Assembly (NCBI RefSeq): GCF_018617875.1
Contig: NZ_JACSKZ010000001.1
Location: 372,001 to 436,000, forward strand
From: Exiguobacterium algae
GTDB taxonomy: Bacteria > Bacillota > Bacilli > Exiguobacteriales > Exiguobacteriaceae
DNA: 64,000 nucleotides
Direction: 5' to 3'
Numbering within the stretch: position 1 is the stretch's first letter; each line of letters starts with the position of its first letter. Below, piece after piece: positions 48,834-58,379 of the stretch. The notes under the pieces are model-generated. The model saw nothing but the letters and a program-made list of their open reading frames with translations, searched no databases and was not told where the DNA came from. The position numbers were made by a program, and so were the translations under genes.

Positions 48834-49835
48834 TCACAATAACGTCAGTTGACAGACGAGCGTATCAAAAATAATCTGCTTGTCTCCACGACCAGTCTTC
48901 ATCGCCTCATCCGCATCGGCAATCAGCGTCATCGCTTTTGCCAATTGCGCTTCTGAAAACCCCCGACTCGCTTGTGTCGCCAACTTCACCGTATAAGGGT
49001 GCGCCCCGATTTTTGAGGCAATCTGTTTCTCACCATAGCCCCGTTCGGACAACTGTTTTGACAAATACATGTTGCGGTATTGTCTGGCCAACAGTCCTAG
49101 GAGTCCAAGGAGTTCTTGTCCTTGCTTCTCTAAATCCCTGACAAGTCGTAACGCCGCGTCCGCACGCCGTTTGACGAGCAGCTCCGATAACTGAAACACA
49201 TTATCTTCTAACGTGCGCGGCACTAAATCATTGACGACCTCAATCGGGATTGACTTGCCAACTCCTGCGTACAGCTGCAACTTGTCCAACTCCCGAACGA
49301 GCTTGCCCCAATCATCCTGACAAAGGAACAACAACCGTTCTACGGTCGTGCGGTCCATTTGTTGTTGCTGGCGGTTCAATTCATCGTTCACGTATCGGAT
49401 CATCTCGGATTGCGTCGGTTTTTTCGCCTCTAAGACGATAGCTTGTTCCTTCAAGCGCTTTACAATCTTCTTTCTTTCATCGAGTTTTTCCGTCTCCACG
49501 ACGAATACGAGCACAGAATACGAGGCAGGTTGTGCCATATACCCGGCCAGTCGATCGACATTGTGCTTTTGCTTTTCTTTGGCGCCGGTCAAAAATTGCG
49601 CATTTTTCACGATGACGGTACGAAATTCACTAAAGAACGGCACCGTCTCCGCTTCGTCCAAGGCTGTATCGAGCGATGTCTCCTGCAAGTCGAGCTGCAT
49701 CACATCAAACTGGTCACCGGAAGGATTGGCCGCTTTGATGATTTCGCGCTCCCACGTCTCAAGTAAGTATTTCTCCGTTCCGTATAAGACATAGACGCTC
49801 GCTAATTTCCCATTATGTAACCAGGGTTCATTCAA
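48834..49835 (-). CDS. holA: DNA polymerase III delta subunit
   Basis: HolA is the clamp-loader subunit that opens the beta clamp. The N-terminal YVLYGTEKYLLETW and LDEAETVPFFSEFRTVIVKNA motifs, the central helical region and the C-terminal collar domain (LLGLLARQYRNM, RGFSEAQLAKAMTLIADADEAMKTGR) are typical. The start is uncertain. I prefer the TTG at 49835 (333 residues), which has a weak AAGTGGTG site; a GTG at 49853 is possible but has no ribosome site. The position between comEC and rpsT is conserved. Confidence 0.93.
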   Translation of the reverse strand: MNEPWLHNGKLASVYVLYGTEKYLLETWEREIIKAANPSGDQFDVMQLDLQETSLDTALDEAETVPFFSEFRTVIVKNAQFLTGAKEKQKHNVDRLAGYMAQPASYSVLVFVVETEKLDERKKIVKRLKEQAIVLEAKKPTQSEMIRYVNDELNRQQQQMDRTTVERLLFLCQDDWGKLVRELDKLQLYAGVGKSIPIEVVNDLVPRTLEDNVFQLSELLVKRRADAALRLVRDLEKQGQELLGLLGLLARQYRNMYLSKQLSERGYGEKQIASKIGAHPYTVKLATQASRGFSEAQLAKAMTLIADADEAMKTGRGDKQIIFDTLVCQLTLL

Positions 49836-49934
49836 AACACACACCACTTTCACAATTTATTCTCATCTAAACATAGATTATCTTCGCATGATTCGCTATA
49901 CTTATAAAGGAAGTATGATAAGGAGGGACCTAAT

Positions 49935-50099
49935 ATGCAAATTAACTCTGTACGTCCGCCGAGTGAAAATCCGTTTGAAAATGACGTTCAATGCAAACGA
50001 AATGATGCGATCGATTCAGCAATCGGCTTCATCGTCCCATTTGGATTTTTCTTCACGATTTTCTTCATCGGTGTCGTCATTAAATTCTTAAGCTTATAA
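49935..50099 (+). CDS. yqzM: YqzM-family membrane microprotein (54 aa)
   Basis: This 54-residue protein contains FENDVQCKRNDAIDSAIGFI followed by a single hydrophobic helix, resembling B. subtilis YqzM, which lies at the same place between comEC and holA on the opposite strand. The function is unknown. The ATG follows AAGGAGGG with a 7-base gap. A -10-like TATACT is at 49897-49902 and a clear terminator lies downstream, so it forms its own small transcription unit. Confidence 0.85.
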   Translation: MQINSVRPPSENPFENDVQCKRNDAIDSAIGFIVPFGFFFTIFFIGVVIKFLSL

Positions 50100-50105
50100 G
50101 TCGTT

Positions 50106-50138
50106 AAACGATTGCCCCGGGGGAGCAATCGTTTTTTA
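50106..50138 (+). terminator. Terminator after yqzM
   Basis: The stem AACGATTGC/GCAATCGTT with a C/G-rich loop is followed by TTTTTTA. It lies between yqzM and the converging comEC end. Confidence 0.9.
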
Positions 50139-50143
50139 GTTTA

Positions 50144-52286
50144 TCACAGTTCGTCACGACTGACCTCTCTTTCGACGATGCCATGACATCCTCTTTCTTC
50201 ACATATAATCATCCCGTCTTTGTCGGTTCGAAGCAACCGGCGCCCCGTAATGCGCATCAGCGTCTCCGAATGCGGATGACCGTATCGATTGTTCGCGCCC
50301 ACGCTCGCAATGACCCATTCCGGTTCAATCCGTTCAATCAACGCCTCCCCAGACGACGTGTTCGAACCATGGTGACCCAGTTTAAACACATCTACATTGA
50401 GACTCGGAAGGTCTTCTTCCTGCTCGATTGGTAAGTCACCCGTTAATAAGTACGTCATTTCGCCGACTTTCATGTACAGACTGACCGAGTTTTCATTTTC
50501 GTCTTCGTGATGCTTCGTCGGTGCCACGATGCGCATCCATGGATAAGGTGTGTCTCCTTCTTCCAGTAATCGAATCCGAAGTCCGTGCCGTTTTGCCAAT
50601 TGAAGCAATTCTTCCCGCTTTAACGGGTCTGCGACTAGTTTCGACAACCAGAGCTCACGCACCTGCACGTGATCAAGTAGACCGGCCAGCCCACCGATAT
50701 GGTCATGATCCGCATGCGTCAGCAATACAAAGTCTAACGTTTTCTCCCCACGCTTCCAGACGTATGGCGCGACAATGTCGCTCCCGGGATCAAAGACGGA
50801 GCGCTTCTTTTCTTCTGGATTTTGATAGACCCCGCCAACATCGATGACACCCGTCACATCCCCTTGCTCGACAACGATGGCATCACCTTGACCGACATCC
50901 AAAAACGTGACACGCGGCTTCTCAAGCCCTTCGGAAAGGACGACGACCGTAATGAGCGTGAACAGCGCGCAAAACAACCCCAGCCACCGATTCTTCTCCG
51001 TAAGAATCAACCCAAGCAGAAGTCCGATCGTCAACAAAGCATGTTGGATAGGTGAAAGCTCATGGAGTGCGAACCACGGTCGGAACGTGTCATGTAGACG
51101 AAACATCCCCTCTAACCCATCCAGCACCGGTACGAATAGATTTTGAGCAGTCGGTACGACATAAGTCAAAAAGGCGAGCGGCATGATCAACCAGGAAATC
51201 GCCACCGCCATCACAATGTTCATGAACGGCGCAGCAAAGGACAGGACCGGCTGAACCGGCCATAGAAAAAGGAGACCAATCAACTGCGCGTAGATGGAAA
51301 GCTCAATCAAGCCGCGCCAGAGTCGTCTCGTGACCAATATGAAAACCGTCATACCGACGGTCAAATGAAATCCGAGATTTTCGAGTAGATGAGGTTCTGC
51401 CGCCAACATCAACGCAGCACACCACCCGAGCAGGCGAATCGGGTCACGAATATCCCGACCGAATAACGAATAAATGAGCAATATGTCCGCCACGAGAACC
51501 GCACGTGCGACCGGTGGCGACATACCGGTCATCCATCCGAAAGCGGTCAACAGGACAATGATGAAGAGTGTCTTCGTTTCCCGTCGGATCGGGAAAAATC
51601 GCATCCCCCATCGCATGCCAACGACAAGAACGGCGATGTGCGACCCTGAGATGACGAGTAAATGCAGCAGTCCCATCACGCGATATGAGAAAGAGGTCTC
51701 CTCGTCCAACGAACGTCCCTCACCAAACAGCAGCGCTTCGATATACAGTGTGACATCTTCCCGGTAGGTTTGTTCAATTCGCTCAAACTGCCGTTCTTTC
51801 CAACGTAACATCCTCCCATTGATTCCCGGCGTCGGTCTACAGGATACAACATCTTGTACCTCTCCTTTAAAAGAAAGATTCGAGCTTTCTGCCCACGCTT
51901 TCTCATCGAAACCACCAAGATTACGACGTACTTGAAAAAATTCGTATTGCACGATTACCTGACACGTTTCGCCTGGGTGACCCCTTTTGCAGTTCGTTCC
52001 CTCTCAATACGCCCTTTACACCATCCGCTTCTCCATAAAGACGGACGCTCGAACCGTTTTCCCGCCGACTGTCGACCTCGAAGATGAGCGTCGGATCAGT
52101 CGGAACGGGATGTTCTCCTGACTGAATGAGGACAAGCCCAATCAAGCAACCGACCCCGATTTTCGAATAGATGGATTGTCCGTTACGAACCAGGCCGTAC
52201 AAGGCGAGGGAGGTTAGACAGAGGAACCAGGATTGACGGATTGCCGACGCCACGATGACGACTCCGACGAGCGGGAAAAGAGGCAT
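50144..52286 (-). pseudogene. comEC: comEC, DNA uptake channel, interrupted by a +1 frameshift
   Basis: ComEC forms the membrane channel for transforming DNA. Here the coding region is split. The 5' part (52286 to about 51982) encodes N-terminal membrane segments, ending in frame A at GVLRGNELQKG. The 3' part (about 51981 to 50144) continues in frame B with HPGETCQVIVQYEFFQVRRN, the competence-domain helices and a C-terminal metallo-beta-lactamase domain with LLTHADHDHIGG. Dropping one base in the minus-strand run AAAAGGGG (51981-51988) restores a continuous product of about 713 residues. No start codon with a ribosome site serves the second part. A sequencing error or a real phase-variable run are both possible. 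It starts right after comEA. Confidence 0.85.
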
Positions 52287-52287
52287 C

Positions 52288-52863
52288 TCATGGCACCAGT
52301 AAATACGGCTTCATGCTCTCGAGCGTCTTTTCACCAAACCCTTTAACCTCTCCAAGGTCTTCATACGTCTTAAATGGTCCGTTCTGTTTTAAATGATTCA
52401 GGATGGCATCCGCCTTCGCCGGTCCGATTCCAGGGACTGTCATCAACTCTTCTTTCGTCGCGATATTCACATGTACCCCGCTACCGGTGTCGCTTCCTCC
52501 GACGGGTTGTGCAGGTTGTTCGAGCGATTCTCCTTTTTTCGGGACGACCACCTTCGCCCCGTCTACGAGCAGTTGCGCAAGATTCAATTGTTCCGGGTCC
52601 GCCTCCTCTGTTAACCGCGCACGCGACAAAACATCCCCAATTCGTGCCCCCTGAGGCATCGAATACACATCAGGTGACTCGACCGCCCCCGTCACGTATA
52701 CGACGACATTCAATACTTCGACGACTTCCTCTTCCACTTCGTCCACTTCCATGACAAACTCTTCGACGACGGACTCTTCCGGTTCTTTTGAATAAAACAG
52801 ATAGCCGACGCCAAAAAAGAGCACGACAACCAGTCCAATCACAAGCTGTTTCCACTTTTCCAT
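52288..52863 (-). CDS. comEA: DNA uptake receptor ComEA
   Basis: ComEA is a membrane-anchored receptor that binds double-stranded DNA during transformation. The 191-residue protein has an N-terminal membrane anchor (about residues 8-24), an acidic Glu/Val-rich linker, an SLBB-like domain (VYVTGAVESPDVYSMPQGAR) and a C-terminal helix-hairpin-helix pair (NIATKEELMTVPGIGPAKA, GPFKTYEDLGEVKGFGEKT). It precedes comEC as in B. subtilis, without the comEB gene between them. The 160 bases upstream hold no gene; I saw no clear ComK box. Confidence 0.95.
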   Translation of the reverse strand: MEKWKQLVIGLVVVLFFGVGYLFYSKEPEESVVEEFVMEVDEVEEEVVEVLNVVVYVTGAVESPDVYSMPQGARIGDVLSRARLTEEADPEQLNLAQLLVDGAKVVVPKKGESLEQPAQPVGGSDTGSGVHVNIATKEELMTVPGIGPAKADAILNHLKQNGPFKTYEDLGEVKGFGEKTLESMKPYLLVP

Positions 52864-53022
52864 GCCCGTTCACCATCCGCTGTTTTCTTACAGTATGTGG
52901 TCAAATCGCATGCCTCCTCTACTCTTCTTCTCGTCAGCAGGTTCATCGGCTTTCTCCATTTATCGTGACGGTAATAAGCTGCTATCCGCTCCGAAAAAGA
53001 GAACAATCATCTTTCGCCATCA

Positions 53023-53058
53023 TAAAAGACCGGAAGCGTTCCGTACGCCTCCGGTCTC
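53023..53058 (-). terminator. Terminator after the chemoreceptor gene
   Basis: Minus-strand stem AGACCGGA/TCCGGTCT enclosing GGCGTACGGAACGCT, followed by TTTTATG. Confidence 0.75.
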
Positions 53059-53066
53059 TAAACGAA

Positions 53067-54710
53067 TTATTCTTCTTCAAAATGTTGGACTTGCCCCGCT
53101 AATTCGGCTGCCTGTCCTTCCAACTCTTGCATCAATGCAAAGATTTGGTCAAAGCTTGCCTGCTGTTCTTTCATCGAAGCCGCTACTTCTTCATTTCCTG
53201 CAGCGAGCTCTTCCGTTACGCCTGAGACTTCTTCGACACGACGAAGAACGTGGTTCACTTCATTACTTGAAGTCAACATTTCCTGCTCGATTGTCCGGAC
53301 GAACGAAGCGACATGATCCGTACGTTCATGGATCCGGTTGAACGCTTGTTTCGTTAGACCAAACGCCTCAAGCTGCGCTTCCTGCTCCCGCTTCGACTCG
53401 CTCACCGTCTCGGTCAAACGAATGACTTCTTGCTGAATCGTTTCAACGACGCTAAAGATCGAGCGTGTCGCTTTGTTACTCTCTTCAGCCAATTTCTTCA
53501 CTTCACTTGCGACGACAGCAAATCCACGGCCTGCCTCGCCTGCACGCGCCGCCTCAATCGCAGCGTTAAGAGCCAACAAATTGGTTTGTGCGGCAACATC
53601 TTCGACCAATTTGGCCATCGTTTCAATTTCTGCCGTCTGTTTCGCGAACTGATCCATTCGAGAAACGAGCACGTCGTTCCGTTCACTTGAACGGTCCAAG
53701 ATTTGCTCTTGGTCTGTCAACGTATCAATCCCTGCGGCTACTTCACGTGTCATTTCCGTCGTTTGTTCAGTCGTCTGTTTCGTTTGATTCAAGCTCGTTT
53801 CAAACGATGTTGCCATCGCATTGACGGAACTGAGCGTCTCTTGCAGTTCATTCGCAATCGATTGGGCGCCATGTGCCATCTCATCCACTGCGTTCGTGAT
53901 GTTTGATGTCGTACTGACAACGGCCTCGTTCTCAGCTGCTGCCGTTTCCGTCATACCGTTCACTTTCATCGATGTGACTCGAATCGAACCGATGACCGTC
54001 TGGAGTGAAACGGACATTTCACGCATCGCCCGCTCCAGGCGTCCGATTTCATCACGACGTGTCGAATCCGGCAATGTCACCAGACGACCAGACGCAATCG
54101 CTTCAGCCGCTTCTACGCTACGGTTGAGCGGACGAATGATTGCCCGGGCAAAGAGGAAGTTATAGACGCTTAATGCAATGACGACGAAAATCGTCAACAG
54201 ACCGGACACGAGGAACAGACGTCCCGTCTCATCCGCCGCCTCTGCCTGTAATGCTTCATAGAAGTCCCCATTTTTCGAGATCAACGTATTGACATCGTTC
54301 AAAATCCCTTCTAGCTTCGCCGATTGAATACGGGCGGCGACTCCCCCTTCTAGAGAGGTTTCACTGCTTTGATTCAATTGTTCGTACTTCATATTTGCCC
54401 GGTCCAAATGATACGAGAAGGATGGGATCAAATAAGACTGTTCTAAATCCTCGAACGTAGCTGCGTTAAGAGCACGAACGCGCTCGAGTTGTGTCAATGT
54501 CGATTGGTTCTGCTGTTCACCGAGGGATGTCCAAAGTGACTGTTCCTGCAAAAGGGACGTCTCGAGTTGAGACAACTCAATCATTTGACTTCCGTATTGT
54601 TCGTTATAGGTTTGCAGACGGTTCAACGTGCTTAACACATAGCTCATCATCAACACGATCAAGAGTACCGTAAAGACGGTGGAGAAAATAAAACGCTTCC
54701 GTAAACTCAT
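53067..54710 (-). CDS. Methyl-accepting chemotaxis protein
   Basis: The 547-residue chemoreceptor has TM1 (about 8-28), an extracellular helical domain of about 135 residues (4-helix-bundle-like), TM2 (about 163-190), HAMP ([22 protein letters not shown] core [13 protein letters not shown]) and a long signalling coiled coil. The CheA/CheW-binding tip has [20 protein letters not shown]. Methylation-region Glu/Gln pairs flank the tip. Its ATG overlaps the upstream lipoprotein stop by 4 bases, so both are made together. No che or flagellar gene is in the window. Confidence 0.94.
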   Translation of the reverse strand: MSLRKRFIFSTVFTVLLIVLMMSYVLSTLNRLQTYNEQYGSQMIELSQLETSLLQEQSLWTSLGEQQNQSTLTQLERVRALNAATFEDLEQSYLIPSFSYHLDRANMKYEQLNQSSETSLEGGVAARIQSAKLEGILNDVNTLISKNGDFYEALQAEAADETGRLFLVSGLLTIFVVIALSVYNFLFARAIIRPLNRSVEAAEAIASGRLVTLPDSTRRDEIGRLERAMREMSVSLQTVIGSIRVTSMKVNGMTETAAAENEAVVSTTSNITNAVDEMAHGAQSIANELQETLSSVNAMATSFETSLNQTKQTTEQTTEMTREVAAGIDTLTDQEQILDRSSERNDVLVSRMDQFAKQTAEIETMAKLVEDVAAQTNLLALNAAIEAARAGEAGRGFAVVASEVKKLAEESNKATRSIFSVVETIQQEVIRLTETVSESKREQEAQLEAFGLTKQAFNRIHERTDHVASFVRTIEQEMLTSSNEVNHVLRRVEEVSGVTEELAAGNEEVAASMKEQQASFDQIFALMQELEGQAAELAGQVQHFEEE

Positions 54711-55678
54711 TGTAACGTCCCCTCCTCAAGCTGCTGTTGAATCGCTTCGAATTGAGCCATTTCCTCATCCGTCCACTGAATATTGCGAAGTGGTGCGAGA
54801 CCCACGCCACCTTCTTCAATGCCAAGGACGACATGGTCGTTAAACGGCTGATCGGCAACACGCTCCGCGATTTCGACAATCGCTAAATCCACTTGTTTCA
54901 ACATCGAAGTGACTACAGCTTCCGGTGCAATCATCATTTGGTCACTATCGACCCCAATGGCTTTCACACCGTATTTTTGAGCCGTTTCGAGTACGCCGAC
55001 CCCTGTCAATCCGGCAGCCGCATATAAGACATCCGCTCCTGCTTCGATTTGCTTCTCAGCCAGTTCGCGTCCGATTTCCGGCGAGGCAAAATCATTTGAG
55101 AAGTCGACCATCATCTCATTCTCTTCGTCGATGCTTTTCAACCCTTTTTCAAATCCTGCTTCAAACTTTTGAATCAATTCGATGTCCATTCCGCCGATAA
55201 AACCAATTTTCTTCGTTTCTGTTTCGAGACCGGCCACTGCTCCCGCTAGAACACTGCCCTCCCCTTCTTCAAACGTGATCGATAAAACGTTTGGCAACTC
55301 AGAAATACCATCAATCAAAGCAAACTGCTGGTTTGGATACTCCGCCGCCACTGCCTCTAAATCCGACTGGCAGGCGAATCCGAGACCGACGATGACGTCG
55401 TATTTCTCTTCTACAAGCTGTTCAAATCCAGCTTTATACGTTTCACTTTCAGAAAGCTCACGATAATCGACGAACCAGTCACCTGTTTCACGCAACTGTC
55501 CCATCCCCCGCATCGCGGCATCACTGAACGACTGGTCCCCGAGACCAACGTCCGATAACACAACTCCCATCGTTTGACGGGATTCTACCGTCGCCACCGG
55601 ATCATCGATCACGGATTGGCAACCCGACAACCATATCGCACATGCTGTCATCATTGTAAACATCATGGATTTCTTCAT
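54707..55678 (-). CDS. BMP-family lipoprotein (nucleoside-binding type)
   Basis: This 323-residue substrate-binding lipoprotein has a signal peptide ending in the lipobox WLSGC (C20 lipidated). The BMP/PnrA fold follows: [68 protein letters not shown] and [17 protein letters not shown]. Family members bind purine nucleosides for ABC import (PnrA, BmpD, YufN), but there is no transporter here. The adjacent, overlapping chemoreceptor gene suggests a receptor-associated sensor instead. The ATG is preceded by AGAGAGGGAG. Confidence 0.9.
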   Translation of the reverse strand: MKKSMMFTMMTACAIWLSGCQSVIDDPVATVESRQTMGVVLSDVGLGDQSFSDAAMRGMGQLRETGDWFVDYRELSESETYKAGFEQLVEEKYDVIVGLGFACQSDLEAVAAEYPNQQFALIDGISELPNVLSITFEEGEGSVLAGAVAGLETETKKIGFIGGMDIELIQKFEAGFEKGLKSIDEENEMMVDFSNDFASPEIGRELAEKQIEAGADVLYAAAGLTGVGVLETAQKYGVKAIGVDSDQMMIAPEAVVTSMLKQVDLAIVEIAERVADQPFNDHVVLGIEEGGVGLAPLRNIQWTDEEMAQFEAIQQQLEEGTLQ

Positions 55679-55770
55679 GCATAACTCCCTCTCTTAAATG
55701 GTCTGACATCTCCTTTATCGTCCGTTCCCCTTTATTTCTAAAGATATATTTTTAAAACTTATGGGAATAA

Positions 55771-55806
55771 TAAAAAAAGCTACGAACACGCATGTTCGTA
55801 GCTTTT
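55771..55806 (-). terminator. Terminator after floT
   Basis: The stem AGCTACGAACA/TGTTCGTAGCT is followed by TTTTTTTATT on the minus strand. Confidence 0.9.
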
Positions 55807-55811
55807 ACGCT

Positions 55812-57332
55812 TTATTCTTCTGTAGCAGCGACCGTCGAATCAGTTAATTCACGCTCTGGGGCCGTCACGCGCGCAACGTTACCTTTCCCTGCGAAATTTT
55901 CAAGTAAGTCTTTCATATCAATTCCAGAAGAGGCTTTCAACGTCTGCTGAAGAGAAGCCATCAAATCTGTCGCATATCCTGTCACTTTTCCGGCACCGCC
56001 ATCTTTCCCGCTTCCTGTATCGACTACGGTGATTTGATCGATATTTCCAAGCGGTGAGGCAATTTGTTTTGCATAATCCGGAAGCATCTTGACGACCATA
56101 TCGAGAATCGCCGCCTGACCGTACTGCGCGAACGCTTCGGCGATTTTTTCTTTCGCCTCGGCTTCTGCAAGACCCGTCAATCGAATAATCTCTGCCTCAG
56201 CTTCCCCTTTCGCCCGCTCAGAATCGGCTTCGGCGAGACCGGCAAGTCGTACGCGTTCGGCATCAGCTTTCGCTTGCGCCTCGATTCGATACTTCTCTGC
56301 ATCCGCCACGGCGATTTGACGCGCCTTGTCTGCGGCTGCAGATTGTTCGATGGCATAACGGTCAGCATCTGCCTTTTTCTTCACTTCTGAGTCATACTGC
56401 TTCTCACGGCGCATAATCTCTTTCTCTTCCAGCTCAATTTGTTTCTGACGCTCAATGATTTGAACTTGCATTTGTTGCTCCGTGACTTCCTGTTTCGCAC
56501 GCGCTTCCTCAAGCTCATACGCCTGGTCGGCACGGGCTTTTGCCACGTCTTGCTCACGGCGATATGCCGCGATGCGAAGCTGGTTCTCTTTTTCCGCTTC
56601 CGCGATTTCTGAAGCCCGTTCAAGCTCCGCTTTTTTCGCATCTTTCATCGCTTCCGCCTGCTTAATGCGCGTCTCTTTATCCGCTTCGGCTGTCGCGATA
56701 TCTGCATCCCGTTTCACTTGTGCGATCCGTGGTTTCCCGAGTGACTCCAAGTAACCATTCTTATCCCGCACGTCTTTGATGGTGAAGGAAACGATGATCA
56801 GTCCCATTTTCGCTAAATCCTGAGACGCCACCCGTTGCACTTCTTGCGAGAACTTATCACGGTTTTTGTAAATCTCTTCGACCGTCATGGAACCCAGAAT
56901 CGAACGAAGGTGTCCTTCCAACACTTCTCTCGCTTCATTCTCTCGTTCAATTTTCGGTTTTCCAAGAAACTGTTCGGCTGCTGTCGCAATTTCGCTGATT
57001 GAGCCGCCGATTTTGATGATTGCTGTTCCGTCTGCCATAACCGGAACTCCTTGCTCTGTGTATACTTCCGGTGTCGTCACTTCTAATTTACTCGATAGAA
57101 GACTTAACGGTTCGGCTTGTTGGAACACCGGAAGAACGAATGTCCCGCCACCCCGAATGATTTTGACCCGGTTACCTGCTGCGTCACTATGTACATTTTT
57201 CTTTCCAAGATAGCTCCCTGTCACAATGAGGGCCTCATCCGGTCCGACCGTTCGGTACTTCAGTACGAATACAAATACAAGGGCCAGTACGATTACCCCG
57301 ACGATGATACTTACTAAAATCGCTGTGTTCAT
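55812..57332 (-). CDS. floT: Flotillin FloT (YuaG)
   Basis: FloT is a membrane-raft scaffold protein. The 506-residue length and N-terminal hydrophobic segment (about 5-27) fit the YuaG form. An SPFH/PHB domain (RIIRGGGTFVLPVFQQAEPLSL core GGGTFVLPVFQ, VPVMADGTAIIKIGGS) is followed by a very long Glu/Ala/Lys coiled coil with repeated AEADKE-type sequence and a C-terminal oligomerisation region (PLGNIDQITVVDTG). It follows yuaF by 3 bases, as in the B. subtilis yuaF-floT-yuaI operon. It is a second flotillin beside floA. Confidence 0.96.
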   Translation of the reverse strand: MNTAILVSIIVGVIVLALVFVFVLKYRTVGPDEALIVTGSYLGKKNVHSDAAGNRVKIIRGGGTFVLPVFQQAEPLSLLSSKLEVTTPEVYTEQGVPVMADGTAIIKIGGSISEIATAAEQFLGKPKIERENEAREVLEGHLRSILGSMTVEEIYKNRDKFSQEVQRVASQDLAKMGLIIVSFTIKDVRDKNGYLESLGKPRIAQVKRDADIATAEADKETRIKQAEAMKDAKKAELERASEIAEAEKENQLRIAAYRREQDVAKARADQAYELEEARAKQEVTEQQMQVQIIERQKQIELEEKEIMRREKQYDSEVKKKADADRYAIEQSAAADKARQIAVADAEKYRIEAQAKADAERVRLAGLAEADSERAKGEAEAEIIRLTGLAEAEAKEKIAEAFAQYGQAAILDMVVKMLPDYAKQIASPLGNIDQITVVDTGSGKDGGAGKVTGYATDLMASLQQTLKASSGIDMKDLLENFAGKGNVARVTAPERELTDSTVAATEE

Positions 57333-57335
57333 CTT

Positions 57336-57857
57336 TTATTGCTCCTCTCGAATAGTAGGTTCGTCATATGCCATGACGATGGCAATATTTCGTTTTACTT
57401 CAATGACCACGACCCGACGTTCTGTCGAGAGCGCCGTCCCGTCCAAGCTCTGCGCCGTTTTTAATACCGATCCTGTCACGGTCTCGATGAGGACTTCTCC
57501 GAATCCGCCTTCCGGAATCGGAACGGTCAATCGACCGACGAGCCCGACGAGTGACTCATCCGTCAATCCAATCGATTCTTCTGCATTCGATAATGGTACT
57601 AAGACGAATAAATACAACAGTGTGGTGAGTGCGAATGAACCGACCAGTGCTACAGCCAAACCAATCATCGGTGAGACATGAGCCAGTGCATTAAGGATAA
57701 GTCCAATTCCTGCTCCGAGCGCCAAAAACGATAGGATGACCGCTGGATTGAACCAACCGTCAAACATGTCAAACACATCTGAGAACAACATATAGATAAA
57801 CGTTCCAAACCCGGCGATAATAAGTACCCACCAATATAATTGATCGATTGCCTCCAT
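57336..57857 (-). CDS. yuaF: NfeD-like membrane protein YuaF
   Basis: The 173-residue protein has several hydrophobic helices (about residues 7-100) and a C-terminal OB fold (LVGLVGRLTVPIPEGGFGEVLIETVTG; core GRLTVPIPEGGFGEV), as in the NfeD-like YuaF that accompanies FloT. The ATG at 57857 has AGGAGG 7 bases upstream and shares one base with the upstream stop (TAATG). The arrangement with floT is conserved; its function is tied to flotillin assemblies by association only. Confidence 0.9.
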   Translation of the reverse strand: MEAIDQLYWWVLIIAGFGTFIYMLFSDVFDMFDGWFNPAVILSFLALGAGIGLILNALAHVSPMIGLAVALVGSFALTTLLYLFVLVPLSNAEESIGLTDESLVGLVGRLTVPIPEGGFGEVLIETVTGSVLKTAQSLDGTALSTERRVVVIEVKRNIAIVMAYDEPTIREEQ

Positions 57858-58258
57858 TACCACCCCTCCTCATTTCGACGTTTTTGTTCTATTTCCAGAA
57901 CACGTCGTAGTTGTTCGACTTCAAGTGCCAATTTTTCTTCGATGCCGCCCCACTCGGTACGGGCCTGCACAGGGTACCCCGTCACATGACGGGTTTGACC
58001 GAGCGAGCGCTCGATACGCAATCTTTCGTACTGATCGACTTCTTCCTGACGCTCTTGTCGCATGAGCCGTAAATAATAATCGACTTCTTTCTGGACTTGA
58101 ATGACGCGCTCTTCCACATCCATCGAACACTCTTGCATCAGTAGCCGACGCACTCTCACTTGATGAGCGACCAGCCTGGCAATCCTGGCTTCGAGTTCAA
58201 GAATATGTTGATAACGAATGTCCATCTCATCTTGATCCGTGTCATCGTGCCACCACAC
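57857..58258 (-). CDS. Coiled-coil protein in the yuaF-floT operon, unknown function
   Basis: The 133-residue protein is soluble, rich in Glu, Arg, Gln and Leu, and predicted by eye to be one or two long coiled coils (about residues 10-80 and 103-130), starting MWWHDDTDQDEMD. No domain is recognised. The GTG at 58258 has GAGGTGA 7 bases upstream. Its stop shares a base with the yuaF start, so the two are translationally coupled. It is the first gene after a sigma-W-like promoter. B. subtilis has no such gene in front of yuaF to my knowledge. Confidence 0.75.
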   Translation of the reverse strand: MWWHDDTDQDEMDIRYQHILELEARIARLVAHQVRVRRLLMQECSMDVEERVIQVQKEVDYYLRLMRQERQEEVDQYERLRIERSLGQTRHVTGYPVQARTEWGGIEEKLALEVEQLRRVLEIEQKRRNEEGW

Positions 58259-58295
58259 CGTTGTTTCACCTCGATTCTTCCCGATTCACCTTTTC

Positions 58296-58324
58296 TATAC
58301 GAACTTTTTACGACATCGGTTTCA
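58296..58324 (-). promoter_or_regulatory. Sigma-W-like (ECF) promoter of the yuaF-floT operon
   Basis: TGAAAC, 17-base spacer, CGTATAG, about 38 bases before the coiled-coil gene. It shares box sequences and spacing with the nfeD-floA promoter at 28155-28185. Confidence 0.8.
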
Positions 58325-58379
58325 AAAACCCTAAAAAAAATGTAAGATTAATTTGCTATAAAGAAAGGAAGTGCTCAGA

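Noticed and set aside
51921-51952. A second, independent gene starting at the GTG at 51952 in comEC
   Set aside because: There is no ribosome site and the product would lack the ComEC N-terminus that the other frame supplies; a frameshift explains both.
55690-55770. Possible sigma-D (motility) promoter before the lipoprotein-chemoreceptor pair
   Set aside because: TAAA and CGATAA are present, but only about 10 bases apart, against the usual 14-16.
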